NCBI GenBank assembly: GCA_963801195.1
Contig: CAWDDX010000003.1
Location: 744,001-808,000, forward strand
Direction: 5' to 3'
Source: SZUA-36 sp963801195
GTDB lineage: Bacteria > Pseudomonadota > Gammaproteobacteria > Xanthomonadales > SZUA-36
DNA length: 64,000 nt
Shown here: piece after piece, positions 44,240-53,439 of the stretch
Layout: every line of letters begins with the position of its first letter
Numbering within the stretch: position 1 is the first letter of the stretch
Notes under the pieces: generated by a model
Database searches by the model: none
Seen by the model: only the letters and a program-made list of their open reading frames with translations
Told to the model about the DNA's origin: nothing
Made by a program: the position numbers and the translations under genes

Positions 44240-44799
44240 CAGGCAAAATAAAAATCAACCTCGGTTCGGGGCACTGGAAGCTGAAAGACTGGGTCAATGT
44301 CGATATTGACCGCGAAAGCCAACCAGATGTCTGCGCCAATTTAGGTGGTGATCTGCCTTTCGCCAATGGTGTTGCGCGACTGATGCACACCGAGGATTTT
44401 ATCGATCAACTGACGCTTGAAAAGGCCGCCGGGTTTTTGCGCGAGTGCCACCGTATCCTGGTCCCGGGTGGTGTGCTGCGTGTGCTGACACCGGATATGC
44501 GCAAACTGGCGCATCTGTACCTCAATGACCCGGAACAGCTCAAAGCCCTTTGGCGGAGTTTCGTCGGTGTGCCGCTGACACTCGAAACCGCCGGCGAGAT
44601 TTTCAATAACGGCATGCGCTTTGCCGGTCACACTTTTTTGTATGACGAGGAAACTTTCACGGCGCTGGCGTCGCGCTGTGGGTTTGATGCCCGCAGGGTC
44701 GGGTACCAGCAAAGCGAGGAGCCCGAATTGCGCGGCCTGGACCTGCGTTCACCCGAGAACGCGATCTCATTGTACTTTGACTGTTACCGTAAGCCCTGA
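44236..44799 (+). CDS. SAM-dependent methyltransferase, type 11-like
   Basis: 187 residues. INLGSGHWKLKDWVNVDID (motif I with GSG, then the acidic end of strand 2), DFIDQLTLEKAAGFLRECHRILVPGG and LRVLTPDMRKL match small class I methyltransferases often seen beside glycan genes. Coupled to prmA by a 4-bp overlap, which may be chance rather than function. The substrate is unknown; the next gene (opposite strand, 1 bp away) is a polysaccharide deacetylase. Confidence 0.82.
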   Translation: MTGKIKINLGSGHWKLKDWVNVDIDRESQPDVCANLGGDLPFANGVARLMHTEDFIDQLTLEKAAGFLRECHRILVPGGVLRVLTPDMRKLAHLYLNDPEQLKALWRSFVGVPLTLETAGEIFNNGMRFAGHTFLYDEETFTALASRCGFDARRVGYQQSEEPELRGLDLRSPENAISLYFDCYRKP

Positions 44800-44800
44800 G

Positions 44801-45625
44801 TCAGTTGGCGTTGCTCAATTCCAGCGCGGCCAGTAGTTCCCGGGGTGTCGACCAATCCCTGCCACAGACAAAACGCGGCAGGTTCCAGCGATCACTGTGA
44901 GCTGAAACCAGGCCCGGGTCGGTGCCAATGGCAGCCAGGCAACCGTGTTCATCACCCAATTTCGGAAAGTATTCATCGCGGATATAGTCGCTGGATTCGC
45001 CAAAAGGATAGGCAAAAAAGCGTGGTCTGCGACCGGTTTTACCAGCAATAAACTCGCCCGCCTGAACCACTTGCTGCCGACAATGCTCACGACTATTGAC
45101 CTGTTCAAACCCTCCCCGGGGGTAGTGTTCTTCATCGAGGTCAGGGTGGTTGTGATCCCAGCCATGGTTACCGATGGCCATCATCGGGTGAGCGTCAGCC
45201 CCGCGCCACCAGTCATCACTCATATGGTTTGAGCCAAACAAAGATTTCCTGTCGATCGTGTGGCGCGCTTCGGGACTGGCGATGACAAAGCTGGTGGCGT
45301 GCAGACCGGGTTGTGCCGTGCTGCCGTGATGGCCGGCGAAGGCTTCCATGATTTGCAGCAAGCCCGGTTGCGTGCCGTAACCCGGAAACTCCAGCGTACG
45401 TACATCAAAATCACAACCGTCATCGAAGGTCAGGCATATGAGCGGGGTATCCGTGGCCGTTGAAGTACCGTTGTACAGGGTATCGACGAGCGTGCCGAGG
45501 GACACGAACCGGCAACCCGCAGCGTCTAATACATCGAGATCGGCCGCCAGCGCCACGTGGTCATTGTTGGTGGTTTCGTTACCGGCAATATTCTGGGAAT
45601 GGTAAGCGAGAATGGCAGCTTTCAA
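44801..45625 (-). CDS. polysaccharide deacetylase-family protein
   Basis: 274 residues, NodB-like fold. LAYHSQNIAGNET at the N-terminus, the first motif LICLTFDDGCDFD (two Asp, near residue 85), and a histidine-rich NHGWDHNHPDLDEEHY (near 165) in place of the usual H(S/T)xxHP. FFAYPFGESSDYIRDEYFP follows. No signal peptide is seen, so it may act in the cytoplasm on a nucleotide- or lipid-linked sugar, or belong to a non-chitin subgroup. Convergent with the methyltransferase gene. Confidence 0.8.
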   Translation of the reverse strand: MKAAILAYHSQNIAGNETTNNDHVALAADLDVLDAAGCRFVSLGTLVDTLYNGTSTATDTPLICLTFDDGCDFDVRTLEFPGYGTQPGLLQIMEAFAGHHGSTAQPGLHATSFVIASPEARHTIDRKSLFGSNHMSDDWWRGADAHPMMAIGNHGWDHNHPDLDEEHYPRGGFEQVNSREHCRQQVVQAGEFIAGKTGRRPRFFAYPFGESSDYIRDEYFPKLGDEHGCLAAIGTDPGLVSAHSDRWNLPRFVCGRDWSTPRELLAALELSNAN

Positions 45626-45883
45626 GGTCGGCTCACTTCTATTTACAACGGCTCATGTTTATATGGGTTCTGGGCAATCTGGTTTGGCAGGAAATGATAT
45701 AACACTTTGGTAAGCGGGTTGGATAATATACCCTTTCCAGAGCGCCTTTGGGATATAGCATGATTGACCCCGTAACCAGTCCATGCGTTACTTTACCTCT
45801 TGAATCCGACTTGTTCCTGTTCCGGTTTCGACAGCTCGTTAAAGCACACGCATAATGCAGATTGTCAGGAGTACCAAGTACTG

Positions 45884-46774
45884 ATGAAAGCCTGGAAAGC
45901 CATACGCGGACAGTTGGTTGATTTCTACGTTTACCTGGCACTGCCTATGGTCTCGGTTTTTTTGCCGGCCGCCTGGTCGCGCGCATTGCTGGCGCGCAGT
46001 TCGGGGTTTTCATGGGTGCTCTCGAGCGAAGCCGGGGCGGCGCTCGCGAGTGCTTCCGATTTTGTCGATACGGGTGATCGCAGCGTGTGGAAAGCACGCT
46101 GGAAGCAGGTGGAAATGCTGGATGTGCGGGATACCTACCTGATGAGTTTTGGCCGCACACGCTCGGTGCTCGCGGAAACTGAATGTGAAACAGACATTGA
46201 AGACGTCAGGGACAAGGTGCTGATCGGTATGCACTGGGGGCCATCCATATCCATATTGAAAATACTGCAGACAGCGGGGTTAAATCCTGCACTGCCGTTT
46301 CGCCGGCCGGAAAAACAGATATTGCGTGTCAGACCCTTCTTCTACTTTTATGTCACGCTTGCGGCCAGGCATATCGTCAAGACCATGGGTGAACGGGCGG
46401 TGCCCATCGGCGGCGCCGGCAAAGCACTACGCGCCATGATGGATCAGCCGGGCAGCGTCATCGTGGTGATGGACGCACCGCCACGCAAAGACCGGCCGAC
46501 GCTTAGTGCGACGGTTTTGGGCAAAAACGCGGTTTTCGAAGCGGGCTTTCCGGGTATTCTCGCGGATAATAAAAAGCAGTATTTTCTTTATGCCCTGAGC
46601 CTGCAGCCCGGCGGCCTGGTGCGGAAAAAACTGGAACTTGAAGGGCCGTATTGCGCGGATGACGCCCAGGAATTCCTGCACAACTACGCAGGCTTCCTCG
46701 ATCGCCACCTTTCCTCGGACCCGGCCCAGTGGCGCATCTGGCACGTGGCCCGGCAGTTCTGGCCTGAACCCTGA
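45884..46774 (+). CDS. possible lysophospholipid/lipid A acyltransferase-like protein
   Basis: 296 residues from ATG 45884 (AGGAG twelve bases upstream). An N-terminal hydrophobic segment (FYVYLALPMVSVFLPAAW), then a region with VLIGMHWGPSISILKIL and GSVIVVMDAPPRKDRPTL resembling the LPLAT fold of LpxL/HtrB. The usual catalytic HxxxxD/E is incomplete: after His the expected acid is missing. So it may be a diverged or non-catalytic relative, or an unrelated family. The last two codons lie within the left arm of the inverted repeat at 46769. Confidence 0.5.
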   Translation: MKAWKAIRGQLVDFYVYLALPMVSVFLPAAWSRALLARSSGFSWVLSSEAGAALASASDFVDTGDRSVWKARWKQVEMLDVRDTYLMSFGRTRSVLAETECETDIEDVRDKVLIGMHWGPSISILKILQTAGLNPALPFRRPEKQILRVRPFFYFYVTLAARHIVKTMGERAVPIGGAGKALRAMMDQPGSVIVVMDAPPRKDRPTLSATVLGKNAVFEAGFPGILADNKKQYFLYALSLQPGGLVRKKLELEGPYCADDAQEFLHNYAGFLDRHLSSDPAQWRIWHVARQFWPEP

Positions 46775-46924
46775 TATTACCCCGTTCCAGCTGCTCTGAC
46801 TTGCTCAGATGTACCCGGGCTTGAGCTTCCTTCACCCCATAGCGCTGCTATGAGGTTCAGTCCAGCCCGTCGCCCGGACGCACCTGCGCTGCGCCGGAGC
46901 AGCTGGAACGGGGCAATATCAGGG
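46769..46924. repeat. 156-bp imperfect palindromic element
   Basis: Arms of 30 bases (46769-46798 and 46895-46924) match at 28 positions in inverted order. At the exact centre is a smaller hairpin, CATAGC-GCT-GCTATG (46838-46852), so the whole element can fold as one long stem. The left arm includes the TGA stop of the preceding gene. There is no T-run, so it is not a simple terminator. It looks like a non-coding MITE-type or structured repeat. Confidence 0.75.
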
Positions 46925-47056
46925 TTATAATCGCAGCGTGCGTCCATTTGGACGCCCGGTCTGATTCAAATCTCTCGTCGATATGCCAAGTCGCCGCAAC
47001 GTGGTTCATAAACATTTCACATGTTTCGGAAATAAGTGTCTGCGTATTTGCAGATA
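46925..47056. other. gene-free spacer between two inverted-repeat elements
   Basis: 132 bases without a credible reading frame. It holds a small 6-bp hairpin, GCGTCC-ATTT-GGACGC, at about 46939-46954 and nothing else I can name. The full gap between flanking genes (46775-47258) is 484 bases and is mostly the two repeat elements. Confidence 0.5.
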
Positions 47057-47169
47057 GCCTGGGGTGTGCGGTACCCGTCTTCAGGACCTTACGAGACAGG
47101 AAGTCGAGGAAGAGCGTACACGGACGTATTCACAGCGTGTCCTGAAGACGGGTACCGCACACCCCAGGC
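47057..47169. repeat. 113-bp element with perfect 31-bp inverted repeats
   Basis: Arms 47057-47087 and 47139-47169 are perfectly complementary over 31 bases (core GGTGTGCGGTACCCGTCTTC). The 51-bp spacer has no reading frame of note. Perfect arms this long suggest recent arrival or selection. It resembles a dispersed hairpin repeat or a MITE with terminal repeats; no flanking direct duplication is obvious. Confidence 0.8.
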
Positions 47170-47258
47170 GCCCATGAAGAAAACGATTCAATGTCCCGAC
47201 TTGTTAGCGGTCAGGTTTCATCAAGCCCGGCGGCAACCGTGACCGGACTAATGTCTGA

Positions 47259-47807
47259 TCAGAAAGCGGGCTTGTCAGGTGTTTGCTGATAACGGGCGAC
47301 CGCATCGAGGATTTCCCGGCGGGCGGCGTCGAGGCCCTCCCAGTCGCCGGTTCTGACCCATTTATTGGGCTCGAGGTCTTTGTAGTGTTCAAAAAAGTGC
47401 TCGATCTGGTCGATCAGCATTTTATCCAGGTCTTCATAGGTGATGATGTCCCGGTAGATACCCGTGACCTCGGTAACGGGGACGGCGAGCACCTTGGAAT
47501 CCTCACCGGCCTCGTCCTTCATCTGCAGCACACCGACGGGCCGGCAACGCACCACGGTTCCGGGTAACATCGGCAAAGGCAGCACCACCAGGACATCGAC
47601 CGGGTCACCGTCGCCGCACAAGGTGTGCGGCACATAGCCGTAATTGCAGGGATAGTACATTGCGGTCTTGAGCATGCGATCTACAAATATTGCACCGCTT
47701 TGCTTGTCCACCTCGTACTTGATAGCCGGGCTATTCATCGGCACTTCGATGATGACGTTAATGTCGTCCGGTATATTTCTCCCGGCCGGGACCCGTTGAA
47801 GACTCAT
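47259..47807 (-). CDS. ppa: inorganic pyrophosphatase, soluble family I
   Basis: 182 residues from ATG 47807 (AAGGATTGG upstream); the frame runs 13 codons further back. It hydrolyses PPi to phosphate in the cytosol. NVIIEVPMNSPAIKYEVDK near the N-terminus, MYYPCNYGYVPHT, and the metal site CGDGDPVDVLVVLP near residue 65. This soluble enzyme competes for PPi with the PPi-PFK and membrane PPases at 25-33 kb. It is divergent from the cyanophycinase gene. Confidence 0.97.
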   Translation of the reverse strand: MSLQRVPAGRNIPDDINVIIEVPMNSPAIKYEVDKQSGAIFVDRMLKTAMYYPCNYGYVPHTLCGDGDPVDVLVVLPLPMLPGTVVRCRPVGVLQMKDEAGEDSKVLAVPVTEVTGIYRDIITYEDLDKMLIDQIEHFFEHYKDLEPNKWVRTGDWEGLDAARREILDAVARYQQTPDKPAF

Positions 47808-47960
47808 TTTTCCAATCCTTCGCTCGTGGTGCGCCATTATACGCAATCACGCAGGGCCGGGCTGATTTCGGCGCTTTTTATGTTTAAGCTTACCGGCCTC
47901 GTTTCAAAGCCGGACGTAAGCAACTACAATATCCGACCCGCTTTCAAAGGTATCAACAGG

Positions 47961-48776
47961 ATGTGTCCGGCAACAACTGAAAAAAACATAACCCGAGGTT
48001 ACGTCATTCCGATTGGCGGCGCTGAGGCAAAACACAAGGACCCGGTCATTCTCGAGCGTTTTGTCGGACTTTGCGGTGGTGGAGACGCCCGTATACTGGT
48101 TATTCCCACTGCCTCCGAGCTGGATGAGACCGGTCCTTCATACCAGGAACTGTTTGAAGATATGGGCGCAAAAGCAATGTGCATCCCCATCGAAGAACGT
48201 GAAGATTGCTACAAGAAAGAAACCATCGCCGTGATGGAAAGGTCGACCGGAATTTTTATAACCGGGGGCAACCAGCTGCGATTGAGCACGATACTGGGCG
48301 GGACGCCGGTGGCGAGGACCATACGCAGACTCAATGCCGATGGCGTGCACATGGCGGGCACCTCCGCCGGCGCTGCGATCATCTCCGAACACATGATTGC
48401 CGGAGGCCGCGGCGGGCCTTCGCCACGCGAAAGCGGGGTTGTACTTGCCCCGGGCCTGGGATTGACCAATCGTGCAATCATCGACCAGCACTTCAACCGT
48501 CGTGGCCGCATGGGGCGTCTGCTCGCTGCCCTGTCGTTCAACCCGTTTGTCTGCGGGCTGGGTATCGATGAGAACACGGCGGCTTTCATCGCACCGGACG
48601 GAATACTGGACGTGGTCGGCCACGGCACGGTGACGGTGATCGACCCTTCGGGGTTGAGTCATTCGTCGATGAGCTACGTACGCAAGGCCGAAGCCGTCAC
48701 GCTGATCGGCTTGAAACTGCATGTATTGGCCAGCGGTTCCCGATTCAACCTCGAGACGCGCGAAGCAATGCTGTGA
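47961..48776 (+). CDS. cphB: cyanophycinase
   Basis: 271 residues. CphB is a serine exopeptidase that cuts cyanophycin to beta-Asp-Arg dipeptides. RGYVIPIGGAEAKHKDP at the N-terminus, FITGGNQLRLSTILGGT (near residue 97), the nucleophile in MAGTSAGAAIISEHMI (near 130), and LGLTNRAIIDQHFNRRGRMGRLLAAL (the DQHF region). I start at ATG 47961, with AAGG about ten bases before; the open frame extends upstream into the ppa promoter region without family-like sequence. Lies 126 bp before cphA. Confidence 0.93.
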   Translation: MCPATTEKNITRGYVIPIGGAEAKHKDPVILERFVGLCGGGDARILVIPTASELDETGPSYQELFEDMGAKAMCIPIEEREDCYKKETIAVMERSTGIFITGGNQLRLSTILGGTPVARTIRRLNADGVHMAGTSAGAAIISEHMIAGGRGGPSPRESGVVLAPGLGLTNRAIIDQHFNRRGRMGRLLAALSFNPFVCGLGIDENTAAFIAPDGILDVVGHGTVTVIDPSGLSHSSMSYVRKAEAVTLIGLKLHVLASGSRFNLETREAML

Positions 48777-48902
48777 GCGCGATGGAAAGGAATCCCGATT
48801 GCGCTACAAAATGCGATGCGAATACAGCATGATATGTATATTCAAAAATACGTTGATCCGGTGACGCCTGATACACCATGATATTTTACTGAAGGTTCTG
48901 TT

Positions 48903-51707
48903 ATGAAGATTCTTTCCACGAATGTGTATGTCGGCCCCAGTCTGTATGCTCATTTTCCGGTCATACGTCACCATGTTGACCTGGGTATCCTGGAGGAGTG
49001 GCCGTCGGCGCGGCTCGGCGAGGATTTTATCGGCGCCCTGGTCAAAGCTTTGCCGGGTCTGCAAAACCACGGCTGTTCTTACGGGGAGGCGGGCGGATTC
49101 ATACGCCGTATGCGCGAGGACGAAGGCACCTGGATGGCGCATATATGGGAACACGCCGCGCTGGAATTGCAAAATGAAGCGGGTTCATCCGTTTCGTTTG
49201 GCCGTACGCGCAGTTCCGGAGAGAGCGGCCGGTATAACATGGTTTTCCAGTACAAACAGCGTGACGTAGGTCTCGAGGCTGCCCGTATCGCCCTGCAGCT
49301 TTTACTCAGCCTGTTATCCGGGGACCTCAGGCAGGCGCTTTCTTCGGAAATCGACAAGGATTTCAACTTCCAGGAAGAACGCGATGACTTCATTCTCTTT
49401 GCCCAGCGCAAGGAACTGGGTCCGAGCACGGCATCGCTGGTCAACGCCGCTGAAGAACGGGAGATTCCCTATCTGCGGCTCAACAAGTATTCGCTGGTGC
49501 AATTTGGTCACGGCGCCTACCAGCAGCGCATCCAGGCCACGATTACCAGCAAGACGCCGCACATCGCGGTGGAAATTTCCAGCGACAAGGAGGACACGCA
49601 TAACCTGTTGCGCGACCTGGGTCTGCCGGTGCCTTCACAAAGGATGGTGTATAACCCGCGCGAGGCCATTCGCGCGGCACACAGCATCGGTCTGCCGGTG
49701 GTCCTGAAACCCCTGAACGCCAATCATGGCCGTGGCGTTTCGATCAACCTGATCACCGATGAACAGGTTGAAAACGCCTTCGCCTTCGCCCGTGAACAGG
49801 GCACAAGCAAGGCGGTGCTGGTCGAAAGTTATGTCGATGGCTTCGATCACCGCATGCTGGTGGTCAACAACGAACTGGTGGCGGTCGCCAAGCGGGTTCC
49901 CGGGCACGTGGTGGGTGACGGCATTAGCACCGTCAGGCAACTGGTCGACAAGGTCAATGAGGATCCACGCCGCGGCATCGGTCATGAAAAGGTGTTGACA
50001 CGGCTCGAACTTGACCGGCCCGCTATGGAACTGCTGGCGCTGGCCGGTTTCGATGAGGCTACAGTTCTGCCTGCGGGCGAGATTTTCTTCTTACGCAACA
50101 CCGCCAATCTTTCAACCGGTGGAACCGCGATCGACCTGACCGACATGGTCCATCCCGACAACCGCGAAATGGCGGAACGGGCGATCCGTGCCGTCGGTCT
50201 GGATGTCGGTGGTGTGGACTTTCTGACCCGGGATATCACCCAGTCATACAAGGAAATCGGCGGTGCGATCGTGGAAGTCAACGCGGCACCGGGTTTTCGC
50301 ATGCACGTTGCACCTTCCGAAGGCAAGCCACGCGATGTGGCCGGCAAGGTGATGGACATGCTGTTCCCCCCGGGTTCGCCGACACGTGTTCCGGTCGCCA
50401 GTATTACCGGGACCAACGGCAAGACCACGACTTCGCGCATGCTGGCACACATACTCAAAACTGCCGGACATACCGTCGGCATGACCTCGACGGATGGTGT
50501 CTACATCGATGGCCGTCTGACCGTCAAGGGCGACATGACCGGGCCGACATCCGCACACATTGTCCTGCGTGACCCGACCGTCGATATCGCCGTGCTTGAA
50601 ACTGCGCGCGGCGGATTGCTGCGCTCCGGGCTGGGGTACCGCCGCTGTGACGTTTCCGCCTGTCTGAATGTCGCAGCCGATCATCTCGGTCTGAAGGGTA
50701 TTGACACGCTGGAACAACTCGCGGAGGTCAAGCGTATCGTTATCGAGGTCGCCCGCGATACCGCGGTGCTCAACGCCGATGACCAGCTATGCCTGAACAT
50801 GGCCGATTACACGCAGGCCGAACACGTCTGTTACGTCACCATGAACCCGGCCCACGCGCTGGTCAAAGAGCACATACGTGCCGGTGGCCGGGCGGTTGTG
50901 CTGGAGCAGGGATTCAACGGCGACATGATTACGCTCTACGACAAGGGCACGCATTACCAGATTGTCTGGACCCACCAGATCCCGGCGACGATGGATGGCA
51001 AGGCCACCCACAACGTCCAGAACGCAATGTTCGCAACCGCCCTCGCCTATTCCTTGCACAAATCCCTCGACGATATCCGTGACGGTCTGCGTACCTTTGG
51101 TTCGACGATATTCCAGGCACCGGGCCGTATGAACGTCTTCGATGAACACCCGTTCCGCGTGATCCTCGATTACGGTCACAATGCCGCGGCCATTCACAGT
51201 ATTTGCCAGTTGGTCAGCCGGCTGGAGGTACGTGGCCGGCGAATTTGCGTGCTGGCTGCACCAGGTGACCGCCGCGATGAAGATATCCGCGCCATCGCCG
51301 TTGAGGCGAGCGGGCATTTCGATCACTACATTTGCCGCGCCGATGACAGCCGCCGCGGACGTGGTGATGCCGAGGTACCGGAAATGCTGCGTGATCAATT
51401 GCTGGCGAACGGTGTTGCCGCGGACAGCATCGATATCATTCCTGATGAAGTGTTGGCCGTTGACGCCGCGCTCGACCTTGCGAAAGAGGGCGATCTGCTG
51501 ATGCTGTTTGTCGACCACGTCAGCCGTTGCTGGAACCAGGTGATCCATTTTGAAGCTCATAGCGCCGAGGCGCCGCGCATCGACGTGGTCAAGCCGGTGC
51601 ATAGTTTTGTAGAGGCGGATCCGGATGCCTTCCAGCTGGATTCCGGTGTACGTCTCGTCAAGGATGAACGCGGCGTGCGTGTGGCCCGGGAAGAAGAAAG
51701 CGATTAG
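48903..51707 (+). CDS. cphA: cyanophycin synthetase
   Basis: 934 residues. CphA builds the Asp-Arg polymer (cyanophycin) from aspartate and arginine with ATP. Three parts: N-terminal domain (1-160), ATP-grasp domain (about 215-480; VVLKPLNANHGRGVSINL, then EVNAAPGFRMHVAPSEG) for Arg addition, and a Mur-ligase-like domain (about 495-890; P-loop SITGTNGKTTTSRMLAHIL near 500, APGRMNVFDEHPFRVILDYGHN) for Asp addition. GAAGG lies before the ATG. It is the middle of cphB-cphA-Mur homologue. Confidence 0.97.
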   Translation: MKILSTNVYVGPSLYAHFPVIRHHVDLGILEEWPSARLGEDFIGALVKALPGLQNHGCSYGEAGGFIRRMREDEGTWMAHIWEHAALELQNEAGSSVSFGRTRSSGESGRYNMVFQYKQRDVGLEAARIALQLLLSLLSGDLRQALSSEIDKDFNFQEERDDFILFAQRKELGPSTASLVNAAEEREIPYLRLNKYSLVQFGHGAYQQRIQATITSKTPHIAVEISSDKEDTHNLLRDLGLPVPSQRMVYNPREAIRAAHSIGLPVVLKPLNANHGRGVSINLITDEQVENAFAFAREQGTSKAVLVESYVDGFDHRMLVVNNELVAVAKRVPGHVVGDGISTVRQLVDKVNEDPRRGIGHEKVLTRLELDRPAMELLALAGFDEATVLPAGEIFFLRNTANLSTGGTAIDLTDMVHPDNREMAERAIRAVGLDVGGVDFLTRDITQSYKEIGGAIVEVNAAPGFRMHVAPSEGKPRDVAGKVMDMLFPPGSPTRVPVASITGTNGKTTTSRMLAHILKTAGHTVGMTSTDGVYIDGRLTVKGDMTGPTSAHIVLRDPTVDIAVLETARGGLLRSGLGYRRCDVSACLNVAADHLGLKGIDTLEQLAEVKRIVIEVARDTAVLNADDQLCLNMADYTQAEHVCYVTMNPAHALVKEHIRAGGRAVVLEQGFNGDMITLYDKGTHYQIVWTHQIPATMDGKATHNVQNAMFATALAYSLHKSLDDIRDGLRTFGSTIFQAPGRMNVFDEHPFRVILDYGHNAAAIHSICQLVSRLEVRGRRICVLAAPGDRRDEDIRAIAVEASGHFDHYICRADDSRRGRGDAEVPEMLRDQLLANGVAADSIDIIPDEVLAVDAALDLAKEGDLLMLFVDHVSRCWNQVIHFEAHSAEAPRIDVVKPVHSFVEADPDAFQLDSGVRLVKDERGVRVAREEESD

Positions 51708-51726
51708 TAGCCAAGCGACCAGGCTG

Positions 51727-53421
51727 ATGAATATCGAGTTGCTTGACAGTCGCCGCCTGACTGGACCCAACCTGTTCTGGAACCGTGCGGGGGCGATCCT
51801 CGATGTTGCCGTCGATCATGACCTTGCTGAACGGCTGATTTCCGCTTGGTCAAATGAGGTTACCGTCTTGATGGAGTCGGTTGGCTGGCCTGCCGAACAC
51901 TACTGTTCACGCGTGTTTGACGGCGGTGTCAACCTGGTCATCGCCGCACCGATCGACGTGCTGTATGCCGCCTGCGAACTCAATGAAGCCGCGTTCGCCC
52001 GGGCGGTTGCGGTCCTCAAAGGACAACTGCCGGTGGGCTTGAACGATTGCATTGCAAGATTGACCGGTCTCGTGGACGCGGAAGCAAAGCCTGCCTTGCT
52101 GGCCATGCAGGCAGCCGCGGCGAGACACCACGCACCTTTCCTCTGGGATGATAAAGAGGTCTCGGTCGGGCTTGGCAAAACTGCCGTCACCTGGCCGGCG
52201 GACCGTGTGCCGGGCCCGCAAAGCGTGGACTGGTCAGCCGTTCATTCGGTGCCACTCGGCATCGTCACCGGCACCAATGGCAAATCCACCACTGTCAGGC
52301 TTTGCGCGGAGATCCTCGCCGCGGCCGGATTCCGGGCAGGCATCACATCGACCGATTACATACGGGTCGGCGAAGAAATACTCGACCGGGGTGATTATTC
52401 CGGTCCGGGCGGTGCGCGCACCCTGTTGAGGCATCCGCATTCCGAAGCCGTTGTATTGGAAGTTGCCCGCGGCGGTCTGTTGCGTCGCGGTATCGGTGTG
52501 GAACGCGCCGATGCTGCGCTGATTACGAATGTCGCCGTCGACCACATGGGTGAATACGGCATCAACAGCGTAGAGGAAATGGCCGAGGCCAAGTTTATCG
52601 TGCGGCGTGCCTTGAGCAAAAACGCACCCCTCATCCTGAATGCCGATGACCCGCAAAGCGTCAGGATGGCAGCTACACTGGACCAGGAAATCGCCTGGTT
52701 TGCACTGGATGCCGGTAACCCGGTACTGAGAGGACACCGTGAAAGCCGGGGCAAATCAGCTTTTCTCCGCGACGGTTGGCTGGTTTTGGCCGGCGATGGA
52801 ATCGACAGGAACATTGCCAGGGCTGAAGAAATCCCGATTACCTTTGGCGGGGTGGCGCGTTACAACATCAGCAACGCGCTGGGCGCCATTCTCCTGTGCT
52901 CAGTGCTGGGAGCACCCGATGAAGCATTGGCGGCGGGGTTAAAGGCTTTCAGTGGCGACGCCGGTGTCAATCCGGGTCGCGGAAACCTTTTCGAAAAAAA
53001 CGGTATCCGTATCCTTATCGATTTCGCGCACAATGAACACGGATTCAAAGCCATCGCCGAAACGGTTCTCGCGTTCAGGTCACAGCGGTACTTCGTGCTG
53101 ATGGGTCAGGCGGGTGATCGCAGCGACAGGGAAATTGCCGCTTTTGTAAACGCCGCCTGCGATTTGAAGCCCGCCCGCCTGCTGGTTTGCGACCTTCCCG
53201 GTTATGAGCGTGGCCGGAAGCCCTTTGATGTCGCGAATATGATCAGCCACCTGGCCAGGGCCGGTGGTGTTCCGAAAGAGGCGGTGACGATATTCGCCAG
53301 CCCGGTGGAAGGTGTAAAAAGCGCACTCTCGAGCGCGCAAGCAGGTGACTGCCTGGTTTTGCTTGCATTGACGCAGCGGGATCAGATACTGGCGATGGTG
53401 CGGGAATTTGTTGACGGTTAA
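51727..53421 (+). CDS. Mur-ligase-family protein, CphA C-terminal-like, without ATP-grasp
   Basis: 564 residues from ATG 51727, 19 bp after cphA; an upstream in-frame start overlaps cphA. The first 170 residues are of unknown fold. Then comes a Mur ligase: LGIVTGTNGKSTTVRLCAEIL (P-loop near residue 180), VVLEVARGGLLRRGIGVERAD, NVAVDHMGEYGI, and GRGNLFEKNGIRILIDFAHNEHGF in the C-terminal domain. These stretches parallel the Mur half of CphA next door (ARGGLLR, AADHLG, DYGHN). It lacks ATP-grasp, so it cannot be a full cyanophycin synthetase. It may modify or extend cyanophycin, or make a related amide; no reaction can be assigned. Confidence 0.85.
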   Translation: MNIELLDSRRLTGPNLFWNRAGAILDVAVDHDLAERLISAWSNEVTVLMESVGWPAEHYCSRVFDGGVNLVIAAPIDVLYAACELNEAAFARAVAVLKGQLPVGLNDCIARLTGLVDAEAKPALLAMQAAAARHHAPFLWDDKEVSVGLGKTAVTWPADRVPGPQSVDWSAVHSVPLGIVTGTNGKSTTVRLCAEILAAAGFRAGITSTDYIRVGEEILDRGDYSGPGGARTLLRHPHSEAVVLEVARGGLLRRGIGVERADAALITNVAVDHMGEYGINSVEEMAEAKFIVRRALSKNAPLILNADDPQSVRMAATLDQEIAWFALDAGNPVLRGHRESRGKSAFLRDGWLVLAGDGIDRNIARAEEIPITFGGVARYNISNALGAILLCSVLGAPDEALAAGLKAFSGDAGVNPGRGNLFEKNGIRILIDFAHNEHGFKAIAETVLAFRSQRYFVLMGQAGDRSDREIAAFVNAACDLKPARLLVCDLPGYERGRKPFDVANMISHLARAGGVPKEAVTIFASPVEGVKSALSSAQAGDCLVLLALTQRDQILAMVREFVDG

Positions 53422-53439
53422 AATAATTTTGGATTTCTG

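Noticed and set aside
45639..45883. Reading frame of about 100 codons between the deacetylase and the acyltransferase-like gene
   Set aside because: It covers both promoter regions and overlaps the next start; composition is basic and non-protein-like.
46769..46924. Integron attC site
   Set aside because: The arms lack the RYYYAAC/GTTRRRY core sites and there is no integrase or cassette array nearby.
46948..47242. Short reading frames in the gene-free stretch
   Set aside because: They run across the inverted repeats, lack ribosome sites and resemble no protein; they reflect the repeat sequence.
50787..51770. 327-codon minus-strand frame opposite the end of cphA
   Set aside because: Long, but antisense to a well-supported catalytic domain in a GC-rich gene; no start site or homology.
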